From Hofstenia miamia (taxonomy: Eukaryota; Xenacoelomorpha; Acoela), in contig SCFE01000098.1 in the NCBI GenBank assembly GCA_004352715.1, positions 811,114 through 875,113 on the forward strand: a stretch of 64,000 nt of DNA, written 5' to 3'. The notes beneath the pieces were generated by a model. That model had not been told where the DNA came from. It made no database searches and was given only the letters and a program-made list of their open reading frames with translations. The position numbers were made by a program, and so were the translations under genes. Below are positions 36,147 to 49,101 of the stretch, in pieces (positions within the stretch are counted from its first letter, which is position 1; every line of letters begins with the position of its first letter).

Positions 36147-38107
36147 CTTCGTCGCCAGCAGTGTACTTTTTTGAGTACACAAGATAAATAGCTAATCACA
36201 TACATAGAAATCATTGTATTGGTGCGCAATAAGTTTTACCACTAAATTTAGTAAATGCATGTTATTCTATTTTAGTGCATTCTTTGCTACAACATGTTAA
36301 GCATTTTCTATAGAAAATTTTGATTGCACAAAAGTAATGTCAAAATGTTCAAGACAAACAATCAAGATATTATTAATTTCAAGCATTAATATTGCAAGTA
36401 TATAGAAATACCTATACTTTCTGTAATATATTTTTTTTTCAGAATTTTACATTAGTATCATATGTATAATCATTTACAATATTTCATTTCATAAATCATC
36501 ATATAATTGGAAAATTTCAATAGTCAATCATCACGGACAAGGTAATTGTTTAAGATAATCTTCAGCTATAGTTTGACAACTTTTGATGTTTCTATTGGCG
36601 TTGCAATTGTGTCCTTGGCAACAGTAGTATTTTGGTCTTTTTTCTGGTTTAAGTACTTCTGCGCTTTCAAAATTGTTGCAGTGCTTTGGTTGTTCAGTCC
36701 ATAGGAGACCTAGCGATGATTGCACGCGCTGTGCAACGCGCCAGCACTATACCCAACCGAGTCATAATCTCCTTCTGTGCAGCTTCCGTTGACTGCTTGG
36801 TCTGGATGGNNNNNNNNNNNNNNNNNNNNNNNNNNNNNNNNNNNNNNNNNNNNNNNNNNNNNNNNNNNNNNNNNNNNNNNNNNNNNNNNNNNNNNNNNNN
36901 NNNNNNNNNNNNNNNNNNNNNNNNNNNNNNNNNNNNNNNNNNNNNNNNNNNNNNNNNNNNNNNNNNNNNNNNNNNNNNNNNNNNNNNNNNNNNNNNNNNN
37001 NNNNNNNNNNNNNNNNNNNNNNNNNNNNNNNNNNNNNNNNNNNNNNNNNNNNNNNNNNNNNNNNNNNNNNNNNNNNNNNNNNNNNNNNNNNNNNNNNNNN
37101 NNNNNNNNNNNNNNNNNNNNNNNNNNNNNNNNNNNNNNNNNNNNNNNNNNNNNNNNNNNNNNNNNNNNNNNNNNNNNNNNNNNNNNNNNNNNNNNNNNNN
37201 NNNNNNNNNNNNNNNNNNNNNNNNNNNNNNNNNNNNNNNNNNNNNNNNNNNNNNNNNNNNNNNNNNNNNNNNNNNNNNNNNNNNNNNNNNNNNNNNNNNN
37301 NNNNNNNNNNNNNNNNNNNNNNNNNNNNNNNNNNNNNNNNNNNNNNNNNNNNNNNNNNNNNNNNNNNNNNNNNNNNNNNNNNNNNNNNNNNNNNNNNNNN
37401 NNNNNNNNNNNNNNNNNNNNNNNNNNNNNNNNNNNNNNNNNNNNNNNNNNNNNNNNNNNNNNNNNNNNNNNNNNNNNNNNNNNNNNNNNNNNNNNNNNNN
37501 NNNNNNNNNNNNNNNNNNNNNNNNNNNNNNNNNNNNNNNNNNNNNNNNNNNNNNNNNNNNNNNNNNNNNNNNNNNNNNNNNNNNNNNNNNNNNNNNNNNN
37601 NNNNNNNNNNNNNNNNNNNNNNNNNNNNNNNNNNNNNNNNNNNNNNNNNNNNNNNNNNNNNNNNNNNNNNNNNNNNNNNCCTGGTTGCTCTTGACGAATC
37701 TGTTTCAAATGCAGCAAATGCGATGTTTTTCTTTGTGTTTATTATGATCCAAGTAGCTTTTTTGTTTTCCATAATTGATGATTTTATTTTTATTATCTGT
37801 TAATATTATGAGTTTAGTTCTTGTCAACTGTTTTGATGTATAAAAGTGGTTGCATGCCTTCTTAAATGAAGTACAATATGAAAAATAGCAGTAATGAAAG
37901 GTAACAATATATTATCCAATTTTGCATTTTTTCATTATTTGGTAATTTTACAGTCAATGTACTCAAAAGAGTACACATGAATAATTTTAAAACTATGATA
38001 TCAATAACCTAGCAATTTTAGCTATTCTATGGCATTGGTTTTTTATTAATATATTCATAAAAATCTAGTAATTTAGTTTAATATTTGATGTTGTGCCTCC
38101 GACGAGG
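36147..38107 (-). mobile_element. piggyBac-type element, 1.96 kb, nested in the hAT element
   Basis: TTAA lies at both borders (36143-36146 and 38108-38111), the piggyBac target. The ends are inverted relatives: CTTCGTCGCCAGCAG on the left and CCTCGTCGGAGGCAC on the right. Just inside each end sits the palindromic block TGTACTTTTTTGAGTACA (36162-36179) or TGTACTCAAAAGAGTACA (37958-37975), a subterminal repeat. An 870-base gap (36810-37679) hides the centre. The hAT reading frame resumes directly after the right TTAA. Confidence 0.85.
36531..37772 (-). pseudogene. probable piggyBac transposase remnants around a gap
   Basis: On the minus strand 37772-37680 reads MENKKATWIIINTKKNIAFA up to the gap. 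Beyond it 36725-36531 ends in a Cys-rich tail (YYCCQGHNCNANRNIKSCQ). A short Cys-rich C-terminal region is usual for piggyBac transposases, but these residues do not fit the usual spacing closely. The catalytic part would lie in the gap. The family is inferred mainly from the element's ends. Confidence 0.45.
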
Positions 38108-38111
38108 TTAA

Positions 38112-39603
38112 GACCGTATTTCGCAAAATATCGTGAAATTTATCACCAAGGACTTAAGATAACCTCATTTTTAGGTTTAATTATAATATTGAATATTAAC
38201 TGTTAACCTTTAGACCTGTCAATGTTGTGGATGGAGTGGGATTCTGTGAATTAATTCAAGCTGCTGTACCTGGAATTTTTTCTATCGATATAACTTTGTA
38301 TTCTTGAAAGTAAAGGATTCCTTGAAAGACAAAGCAATCAGTATAACTTCTAAAATATGGACTTCTATTGGTATGAGACCATATATTACTGTTACTGCAC
38401 ACTGGATAGAGCCTGAATCATTGACCATGAAAGAAGCTGTCTTTGCAACAAGATTAATTCCTGAATCTCATATCGGTGAAAATATTGCTGTTTTTGAGCA
38501 AAATTGCCAATGAGTTCGGTGTACTCGGGGAAAATCTAGTTGCGTATGTACATGATGGGGCCGCTGCAATTAATTTGAGTGGAACTATTCTTGAAGACAA
38601 AGTCATTGATATTGACAAAACATCATTCGAATTATTCAATTGTTATGTACATATGTTAAACCTTTGTGTTAAAAAGCCCCTGAAAGTGCAACACCGGAAC
38701 TAGCGCATTAATTGACAGATCAGTTGAGTGCAAATGTTCACGAGGCCAAATTGTAAGAAAAACGTGTTAATTCAAGATGTTGCTACGCGTTGAAATTCTA
38801 CACTGGACATGATGGATAGGCTAAATGAATTACGTTGGCCCTTGTTACAATGGTTCTTGAAAAGCAGGAGACAAGCCGCATTTGTACAAACCTGATTTAA
38901 AATGGAATACTTCAAAGAAGTTAATTATTTTTCTACAGCCATTTAAATCTGCAACGAAATTTTTTCTTCGGAGAGATATCCAACGTTAAGCGCTGTGTTG
39001 CCTACTTTCTTAGGGTTAACGAGACATGTCCACCGCATCATTTCAAATGAAACACAAAAAGACATCCACACTTACGAAAGCAGTGAAAGGTGAACTGACA
39101 GATCGCCTTGAATTGAACAGCATAGACGTCAATTCTTGGCCTGCCATGTCTTGTGCAGTTGATATTAGGTTCAAGAAACTCAACTTTCTTTTCAGCAATT
39201 TGAAAACGAAAATGAAAAAGATGTCAAACCTTGATATTAACAAATTTGATGTTGCAGAATGCTGCTCCTAAGAAAAAAGATTTCGCTTTTATTGAGGAAG
39301 TTCTTGGTGATGAAGAAACTACTGAAAATCCTGCATCGCGTCACGAAAATCTTAATGTAGATTCAGAGATGGATCGATGGAGAATGATAGTTGCAGAAGG
39401 TGGATCCACTTCTATACTGGAAAAATAATGACTTTTTTCCGATAATAAAGAAAATTGCAGTGAACTGTTTGGCAATCCCAGCCGGAAGTGTGTTCAGTGA
39501 AACAGTATTTTCAACCGCTGGCAAAATTGTGACCAAGCAGCGTGCGTTGTTGGATCCTGACAATGTAGACAAACTTATATTCTTGCATAAAAATGATGTT
39601 TAA
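38112..39603 (+). pseudogene. hAT transposase core and dimerisation domain, broken
   Basis: The plus strand reads ISQNIVKFITKDL and, after a 55-bp interruption, PVNVVDGVGFCELIQAAVPG, then TSKIWTSIGMRPYITVTAHW (38360-38410), ATRLIPESHIGENIA and, in a shifted frame, LVAYVHDGAAAINLSG. The C-terminal part (39391-39603) is intact: DPLLYWKNNDFFPIIKKIAV and then IPAGSVFSETVFSTAGKIVT, the hAT dimerisation domain. Several frameshifts and stops separate the pieces. This is the ZBED-like branch of the hAT superfamily. Confidence 0.92.
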
Positions 39604-40110
39604 TTTTGTATTCATCGTAAATCTGAACGGAGACTCGAAATAAACGATTAATCGATTATTTTTCTCGCCGATTAATCAATCAGGAAAATCAGTAATCGTG
39701 ACAACCCTATTTTAGACAATTTCTGTATCTACTTCAGTTGGATCTTAATGTATTTACTCTTTTTATTCGAATTTGGAATCAATGCGCAGATAAGACTTGG
39801 AATGAACTTAATATCCTATTGTCTTTGACCAACTCTATGTAAATAAATTAATGATAGCAGATTTTTGGTAATTAAGCCAAGAAATTTAGTAATTAAATTT
39901 TTTGAACTAATTTAATAAAATCTATATAATTAGCCTTCGTTGAGAAAGAAGACTCATCTTTATTAGGTAGATATTTTTAATGATAACTACCAAGTTAGCT
40001 ACTAAAAGACTTTCAAGATACTTTACATAAATTCACTTTTGAAGGCAATTCATTAATACATATGGTCAAGAAAAAATACATGCTTAATATAAAACTAAAC
40101 CCATCAATAC

Positions 40111-40276
40111 CGGAGTTGCAGATGGCGATGCTTTCCGCAAAGGTGGACTCTGTGATAATGATGGCCTTCGTAAAGGTGGACTTGGTGATGGTAAAGACGA
40201 TTCGAAAGATGAAGACGTAGGCACGGCAATTGATTGTGAAGAATTGGAAGTAATGCTACTAAATGCAATATTCTTA
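40111..40276 (-). CDS. TEX2: TEX2 exon 3: Ser/Pro-rich N-terminal region
   Basis: The donor is GTATTG at 40110, phase 0 like exon 4. The acceptor is TTTAG at 40277; an alternative TTTAG at 40259 is in the same frame and would drop six residues. It encodes a low-complexity stretch with two related SPPLR repeats (LPSPSPPLRRPSLSQSPPLR). Assignment rests on phase, strand and composition rather than on conserved residues. Confidence 0.75.
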
Positions 40277-43165
40277 CTAAATCCCAAAATTGGAACGCAA
40301 AATATCAGCCTTGAGCGTACGGAGATGAAAACTTGAAATGAACAAAGCGTATTATTTTGAATTTGCTTGTCCTTTCAATTGCAATACCATTCGAATGGCA
40401 ATGCAATAAGAACTCGCTTTTGAAAAAAAAATTGCTATCATTACCTACGTGTAACAACATAGTAAAAAACAAAGATGAGTGCTTGGTGCATTCTAAAATA
40501 AATGATAAATCTCCAGACTGCTTAAAATACTCAAGAGTCGCCTTTTAAAATGCTTACAACGTTATTGCCAATTCGTTTTAAAAAGATAACTTATCACAAT
40601 ACCTCATATAATATGCAATTCAAGTTCTCCTACAATGTTAGTAGTATTTCGTAGGGCAGTGGGAAACATATTAAGGGATTTTGGAAGCAAATGGAGTTGT
40701 TTTTGATAGATGGAGCACAATTTGTGTTTTCCAAGCAAGAAATCAAAGAGGCAACATCTCTGAGAACAATACTGATATAATCAAATCATAAAATAGAAAG
40801 GCAGGAATTGAATTTTTTGAAATGGAATATTTCTGATAAACGAAAAGAAAAGAGATATAGTCGATGCTAAGCAATCTTTTACAGTCATGCATTTAGTCTG
40901 ACGATGAAAAAAATTCACCCAAATATTTCATAGGAATGGGGAAATGTTCAATGTTCATTTCAAAGATTAATAGCGTATATCAATGTGCACTCCATGTTGA
41001 TACATGGCAATTATCTTATAGAGGTATTCTAATTGTGACAATAACTTTATTATAATAAAAGAGAAAGTAATCGGCATTAAATCAATATTCTTCAAATAAT
41101 AAAATAAAACATGATGTTTAGGTAGTTGCAATAATTGGTCAAACAACAGCATTAATTTTACATGTAGGCCTCTTTGATATATTTAGCCAGGATATTGCAC
41201 TTTAATTTCAAAAAAGGTGCACATATATTTTTTAGAGAAATGGAATCATTTTCAAAACTGTCTCAAAAATAAACTTCAAGGAATATTGTATGATAAATCC
41301 TGCATTTAAATAATCACATATGCCTTAATCATATCTAGGCCAGGCTTTTTCAAATGAGGGCATGCTGCAAGAACACCTCCCTCAGAAAATCAATAATTCC
41401 TATCATCTTTCGTTAACACCTTGCTAGATGGTGGTAAATGATAAAGACAAATTCAAGCAATTAGTCTCTTTCATTTTTTACAGAAACAATATTAAGCTAC
41501 TGCATTAAAAGCTACCAATCAAAAGATCATTATGCTACCACTAGTTAAATTCAGTTTCTAATTGAATTATAATAAACAACGCAGGATAGTGCATTTAGTA
41601 ATAAATATTATTTAAGCGCATCCTGTTGATATTTGTTAAAATACTTGACAGTCAATCTAAAAAAATTCACAACAATTACGGAAATAGAAACATTGACATT
41701 AAAAACGGCCATTAAACAGTTGAATATATGAGATTGTTAAGTGTGTATCTAATAAATGAAAGCGTTTTAAGTGCAATTTTAATATGCAGCGCTCAAATGA
41801 ATTTAGAATAACTTGCAGACTCCGCGACGACCCCTTGAAATGCTAAGTGCAGAAAGTAATGGAAAGATGCAAAAGTAATTAGTAGAAGTGTAATTGCAGA
41901 CGGACTTTCAAGTTTGCCCATTTGGAAAGGTTTTCAAAATCCGAATCAATAGATGTTCAATAACCTGGAGATAATAAAGAACTACTACTAAACAACTTTA
42001 TGCAAACTTTTCTACACAAAATACTATTCCGACAAAAAAGATTATTTAACTCTTATTAGTAGTATAACATTCAGTGTTTTGGAACAGGCATTTAAACGAT
42101 AGTTCAGATACTTGATTTTAGACTCTTGCTGAAATGTGGACAGTGAATTAGAAACTAGGGAATTGAAAAATGTACAAGGGAAAACATGTGTTCCAAAACT
42201 AATAGAAAGTAAAACATTTTATTGTTGTTAGAAAAGATTATTAATGCTGTGGATAAAAATGTCTTTCTCTATATAAAAAAAGAAATTCGTTTAAGACCAT
42301 TTTAGGGTAATTAAGAATGTATTGTGTACGGAAAATTGAAAATACATTGAATATATTTTAAAAAAAAGTTATGTAGTAACCTAGTAAATGGTTTGAATGA
42401 ACAATTTATTGGATACGTCACTATGCTACCCTCCAGTAAATGTGTCTTCTTAAAAAGTCACAAAATTTAAATAAATTCCAGCCTAAACAACTACATTATT
42501 GACGATAAGTAACCTTTTATCATTTTGCACCACTAAGTACAATACATAGGTTTGCATACTGCTTACAAACGTATGTTACATAATGCAGATAATGACGTAC
42601 AAATTACAAACTAGGCTACTAATTACAATTTACGAAAAATACACCACTTTCTCATTTCACAATACATGTACTTCTCTTAGATGTGTCTAGTAAATGTTTA
42701 TTTAAGTATCATTTAAAGCATTTTTTTAAATTTAAGTTTTTCGCAGTTTTGATATTCTATGAGAATTAAATTAGCTGTTATTGCCGTTCGCGAATGTTAT
42801 TTTCCTTTGTTCTTATGCAGTAAACATTAGGATGGAGTGAAATTCTTTTGGTTTTTGAAAAAAAGTTTCTAAAATGTTGCCTCCACTTCTAAAACTGTGT
42901 ACAGCATGAGGGAATCATTATAAATTATAAAAAGAAACATTTAGAAGATTTTGCAATTTTGTCGCTGTGCATGTGAGAATTAGGAACTAGCCGGCGCAGT
43001 TAAGATGACAACTACAAAAAAATATGAAAAAGTGTGGCTTATCAGTAGAGGCAGCTTTTTATAACCCCTTTTTTCAAAACTTAAACTAATTTTTTCCACT
43101 CCACCCTAGTAAGCATAATAAACTGTTTTTTAATAATCGAAGTTAATTAATTTTTTAGAAAATAT
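40277..43165. other. TEX2 intron 2, left part, nothing recognised
   Basis: About 2.9 kb of AT-rich sequence with only short incidental open frames. No exon, repeat end or transposon motif could be supported. Confidence 0.4.
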
Positions 43166-44870
43166 TATTGAAGATCAGTTATATTATTATGCAATAATGG
43201 GGCTATAGTTTCCACACCATAGTAATCTGCAAATTGTACAATATTGCAAATAATATCATTTATGTACAAGTTAAATACTATGGGAGGTTGTACAAAAACA
43301 GTTCCCTGTGGAGTCCTCTTTTTGCTTTAATATCTGAATAAACTTTACCCATCTGTACACGTGATCTGTTTGTTGAAAGCTACATATCAAAGTTCTATCA
43401 GTCGGTTTAAAGACACATTTTCCTAACCTGAAATTTCAGTGTATTTTATCTAAAGTTTTCCTCTGGTCTAACATTTCTTACTTTTTGTTATAATGTTATT
43501 AGATTTTAGATAACCATTTATCTGTTTACTGAAAGTTTGGTAAATCGTCTAGTGATAGCGATTGAACGGTAAATTTAAAATTAATAACATCACTTTTTAT
43601 GGATAGAAAATGTCTCCTTCCTTAGTAATGAATGTTGGAATATCTCATTTTCCCCATGACTTGTTTAAGTTTAAGTATGCAACTAACTCTATTTCATATT
43701 TACAATATATAATTCATTGGTGGTAGTGTATGGGATTTTTTCCTCTAATTTGTCACATTTTTCTTAACGTATATATGCGACTTTCTTAGCATCGCTTATT
43801 AGGCCTTCGGGAGATACTAGTTCTTTTATCTGTCAGATTTGACCTTTTTCTCTATTGAATAATCTGATGAATGCCCATTTATTCTTAGATTGCTTAAACC
43901 TGGTTTAGACAATTTTGAATGTTTTATCGCTTAGTTGATTTATGAATATTCGTAGCCTTTTGGAAAAATTATTAATATGAACCCGATAGTAATTCAGACT
44001 TGTGTGTAGAAACTTTCCCAAATTAACTTTTTTCTTTTTCTAATGATATAATAGCAGGATTCAAACAATCATATAGTTTAACAATTTGATGACGTAAATT
44101 ATATATATTATGATTTCTTCAAATTTGCAAAGCTTCGTTAAAATAGCATTTTCTCCTATATAATGTGTTTTCTGTGTCTGAGATGTAAATTACGCTAAAA
44201 AGAGTTGACAAAATATGGATGAATAACATCTGCTTAAATTGCTGAGAAAATAAACTATACGAGAGCTATCTCTAGGGGGTCTAAACTTGTTCACATTTTC
44301 GACATACATGTCACATATGTTATTTATGAGAGCTGCCTCACTCTTATCAATGTAGTTTATATTGAAATCCCAAAAATAAAGATATCCTTTTAGAGCATTT
44401 TCAATTTCATTATTTAATTCAGAAGCTAGATCTTTACTATAGAGTTGTTTTTAGGATTATAACCCACATTAACTGAAGACTGTAATTTTGCTTATTTATG
44501 CTTACTTTAATCTTATAGCAATTCAAATATTTGATGGCTTATGTCCAGTGTCTCATGTTTAACTGGTTGCATGTTGTTTATACTGCCTCTTTCTTTATTG
44601 CATATTGTAAACTTTCAATTATTAAAGTTAAACAATTCAACAGGAGTGCTGTTGAACCACATTTCTGAAAAGGTTTCAAATATTCCCTCAAATTCATTTC
44701 TACGTGCAATTTAGACAAACGTGATATCATTGAGGAATATATTTGCTGTGGATCTAGAATGTTTGATGCATGATTTAGTTCAATATCATCTGACATTAAA
44801 ATTGCTATTATGAAAGTATATTGCGGCATAAAATATGAAAACTTCATTAATATAAAAAAACACATTTAAT
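43166..44870 (-). pseudogene. Jockey/CR1-like LINE relic with endonuclease and reverse transcriptase
   Basis: On the minus strand the order is an endonuclease part with FSEMWFNSTPVELFNF (about 44625-44680) and WDFNINYIDKSEAAL (about 44320-44372, the (G)DFN block). A linker follows, and then a reverse transcriptase part with TPQGTVFV, IVFNLYINDI and QFADYYG (43215-43315), where the catalytic FADD box has decayed to FADY. Stops are dense throughout. It is in TEX2 intron 2, same strand as the gene. Confidence 0.75.
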
Positions 44871-47800
44871 ATGTTTATTTCTGTCTACTTACGGGTACAT
44901 GAAAATAAATTTTATGCATACAAATAACATACTTGTATTGCAACGGCAAATTTCTTTTCACCATAACATTTTTTTGACAATCCTAATCCTTAACAACGAT
45001 CAATTTAATTGAATAAATATATCGATATCAATCAAAATATAGACTATTTTAAATGCATGTTAAACCAAAAACTTTTCAATTTCTTGTTAAAATTAAATTT
45101 TTTTCTAACCCCCCCTCCTCCCTGGTAAAGGCCGTTTAACTTTATCTTATTCTCAGATAATTCTTAGGAAAGTCAGAAAAAATGAGCCAAAAAATTATTT
45201 TCCAGCAAAGTTATGGACAAAAAGCAACATAGGGGGATTTAGGGCTAAATACTTTAGGAATATCAACCAAATTTAAAGTTTCACTCAAATATGTAGGATA
45301 TTTGGACATAAAATTGATTTTTAATAACCAAACTAGAAAGTATTCAAATTATATATTTAACCTCTAAACTTCCACCAACACTTGCAACTGTGATTTATTT
45401 AATTTTTTTGAAAGTTTGGGTATCCGAGACAGCAAATAAAGATATTTTGGCAACAATTGATAGTTTTCATATTTAATGCCAGTTGGGCGCGATGGTTACG
45501 TATGTTACTTTGGGTTTTAATAGAAACGTTTTCTTATTGATAATGAAATATCACATAATTAACCCTAAATGACAAAGCAGTGCTTGAAAACTACTAATAG
45601 AACACAATTATATTAGCGCAAAGATTTTATTATGCATTTGTACAAACTAGAATATTAGTCAAGCAAATCATGACCACTCATGCCTTTATTGTAGTCTACA
45701 ACAGTTGGTATTTCAATCATCATGTGTTATCTTTTTTTAATGTCTAATGCATATCTGGCATCCTTACAATCTTGATTTAATACCTAACTCCAAGACACTG
45801 CATATTCATTTTCAATTGCCCCTTTATCCCTCGCCCATTACACAGCACCCCTAATAGGACATATTGCAGAGGGTTACTTTGTGTAAGCATATTTTGATAG
45901 TAAAATACACATTTGTTTATAGCTTAGCATATAAGTACATCCTAGATTCTATATGCAAAATTCCTCTCATATAAAAAAAATTAGGAATGAAAGCCCCCGG
46001 TGACCCATCACGGTGTTACTGTTGGGTAAAACCAGTATTTCAATTTAACCAAAATCGGAGCTAAAGAAATACAATGCAATAAGGAAATACGGAAGAACTA
46101 CAATAAACTTTGCAAATTGACTAATGACATTCTACTTCCTCATAAAGATGAATTCTATGATAAGTAACACGATTGAATAATACAGAAAATCAATTAGAAT
46201 AATTTGTGTGATGGATATTATGTTTAATATTGCAAGAGCCATTATTGGGAGGTACTACTACATGTAGAGATGCATTATTATATCAAAGGATGGTTGTGCA
46301 TAATGCATTTATGTACATCGTTACATATTTGTACTGTTGGCGTTTAGAGGTTAACATTTATCTCAAACACACTGAACCATGCGATAAATTGTAAAATAAT
46401 ATCATGAATTCGATACGTGTAGCTAAAACCTTATTATTCATAAGTTTACAAGATTCAATAAATTTATGTAAAAAAGAAAGAGACAATATTGGTTTTAGAT
46501 AAAGCCAATTGATTTGGATAGCATAATAATATTAGCTTTTAAGATTTACGTGCAATTACAATGCCACAGTTAATATCAATGAAAAATGAATTAAATAGTT
46601 GTGAAAATAGTTAAATTACCTCTCTTTACCGCATTATTCCATTAATTAATTTTTTTAGCACAATGGACAACGCTTAGTGAATGGTAAACGTCAATAGAAA
46701 ATCGTCCACCATAAAATGCAAATGATGTGATGTTCATAAAATGCAGTATCGATTTATGAAATTGAAATTACAACAATATCCGTTTGAATGAGTAAATAAA
46801 TTAAATTTATTAAATGCTTATAACATCTCTACTCACTTTAATTTCACAATAATTAAAGAAAGTAACTGCAATTTTGCAAATAAGTATATTCATTTAATGA
46901 CACACAATACAGGGTGTACCATAAGCCTGACTTTTCCATTGACTTCAAATTGAAATTTTGGTTTTTCTTGCATCCAAAGTAAACCTTGAACAGAAAATAA
47001 AAAAAATTGGAATTCTACGTTTTAGCAAATAAGAGCCTTATTTGTGGATTTCGAATCAAAGTTTGATTGACCTGACCACCCCCCCTTTCAACTATAAGAA
47101 CATTGATTTAAAATTTTACGAACCTGATAGTTTTAATGACAAACCTTGACGCTTGACCCGATAGAGTGATAAACATAGGTCGTAACGCTTCTAAACTAAT
47201 CACCTTTGTTAAATAATATAATATATATATCATTAAATATTACATATAAAACAAATTTCTAATGTGTCGACAAGCTTATTTAATTAATAAAGAATAGAAA
47301 CACTGTTAACAGATTGAGCAATTAACCGCACTCGACTGCATATAAATCAGCAGGGATGTGAGTTTCATGCATATCTTAAAAACACATTCATATCTGACAT
47401 ATTTGGGAATTGTTTTTAATGTATAAATTCACAAATAGCAGACATGCTTTACTTAAGGACAAAGTGCGTCACAAGTCGATATCTCTGTCTGAAGAGCAAT
47501 TCAACGTGTTTTGTAAAATAATTTCAGATAGAAATCAAATGAAAACACTAGCAAAATCATATTACCGATGCGGATAAGAAACTTGCCATGATAAACATAG
47601 ATTTAAAAAGAACGTTTTAAAGGTATCAAGTGCACAAATCTACTCGATTTAATTAGCTCATTAGAGAAATAAGTTTAATTGAAATTCGCATTAAATTGTT
47701 ATTGCAAATACTGCATTGGCTGAAATTTGTCAAATTCTATCGCATCAGATGTACGAAATCTTTATAAATATTTCATGATTTGATAGTGATCCACTGTTTT

Positions 47801-48308
47801 CTGCACGCAACGCGATAATCTCAAATAATAGATAAATGCAAACGTTGATGCTAAATACTAACAGTCATTGAATTATATTAGAATTAATTGATTCAATATT
47901 TTAATCTATTAGCCGCTTGTAACACGCGCATTCTATTGCTGCAAACAATCAAATCGGAAAATTCCGAAACTCCCATCCTCTCATATTTTTTCTTTATTCT
48001 TACAAAAAAATTTCATTGCTTTGAACAATGTTTCTTTTCGTAAGAGAATATAAATGTAAATTAAATATTGAAAAAGGACATTAATTTGTTTAATTAACCC
48101 ATTAGACCATTGTTCCAAAATTGGATCAGGCTACTAACTGTGGTTTTTAATAGAGCTAATAAAGAAAACTATAATTATTATATTATTCATACCTCCGCAC
48201 ATATCTAATAATTCATAATAAACAACATTAACAATGATCATTGAAATTTTTTTCCTAGAATCTACATATTAGTGGTATCTTTTTACAAAAAAATCATCTA
48301 TATTTGGC
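44871..48308. other. TEX2 intron 2, middle part
   Basis: No gene seen. At about 46911 a TACAGGGTGTACCATAAG sequence looks like the end of a mariner-type element, but no inverted partner was found. Otherwise AT-rich. Confidence 0.35.
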
Positions 48309-49101
48309 CAGTGGCGCGTTTAGGATTTTTAAAACGGGGGTGCTGACACCCATTTTTACAGAAAAAAAATTGCAAAAAAATGTTTTTTGAACAAAAACAA
48401 GCTTATACAAAATGCAATAGTCTGTTTTAGCAGCAAATCTATTGATAACATCTTGAATTAACGTGAACTATTTTAAATATTGAGGAAAAGAGCCACTTTA
48501 TTTGGCTCATGCATTCTATAAGCGTAATATGAAAAATAGAATTCATTCACGAATTCTGTTTAGTAATTAACATATTTTCCCGCAAAAACTATTCAAGTAT
48601 TGTCAAATTGAAATATCGGCAAATTTTCACAATTTGCTACTTAATAGAACCACTGATCTAATATTGGACATTTTATAAAAATCATGATCCTGAGGGAAAC
48701 TGTTTAGCAACTTTGTCTACATAATATCATATGATAATCAGGCTAAAATCAGGTTCACTCAAAGTAATGAATTGAGAAGAGGCTATATAACATTGAAAGT
48801 TTTCAGAGAAGGAATCTTATGGCAGAGTTATTACTTATTTCAGCAGTGGTTGTGCATTTCATATGTCCAGGATTTTCTGACGAGGGAAATTCTCATCATT
48901 ACCTAATGCGGGGCTAAGCCCCACGAAAATTTTTGAAAATATTGAGAAAATATACCCTAAAAATGCATTTCACGATCCTAGATTTTAAATTTTTCAATTT
49001 TTCACGAAAATTTTTTTGATTTATCCAGTCAAAATCAAATTTGGAAACCCGACGAGGGGGGGGGGACATTCCACCATGCCCCCCCCCTGCGTACGCCACT
49101 G
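48309..49101. mobile_element. 793-bp hAT-type MITE with G/C-tract ends
   Basis: The left end CAGTGGCGCGTTTAGG and inverted right end CAGTGGCGTACGCAGGGGGG share the CAGTGGCG start common in hAT MITEs, followed by G-rich tracts. The flanking 8-mers TATTTGGC and CATATGTC agree at only five of eight positions, so the target duplication is uncertain. No coding content. Confidence 0.6.

Larger units (their letters stand above)
34837..39709 (+). mobile_element. hAT (ZBED-like) transposon, 4.87 kb, with two nested insertions
   Basis: The ends TAGGGCTATCGCGATTA and inverted TAGGGTTGTCACGATTA, each followed by ATTAATCGATTAATC-type subterminal repeats, form hAT-like terminal repeats. The flanking 8-bp repeats are GTTTAGAC (34829-34836) and TTTTAGAC (39710-39717), one mismatch apart. 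Inside are a BED zinc finger, a hAT transposase core and a hAT dimerisation domain, all on the plus strand. A second hAT element (35149-36010) and a piggyBac element (36147-38107) interrupt it. Without them about 2 kb remains. It sits in TEX2 intron 3, antisense to the gene. Confidence 0.92.

Noticed and set aside
36686-37747. Frames of over 300 codons on both strands
   Set aside because: Almost all of their length is N. Only the short flanking sequence was used.
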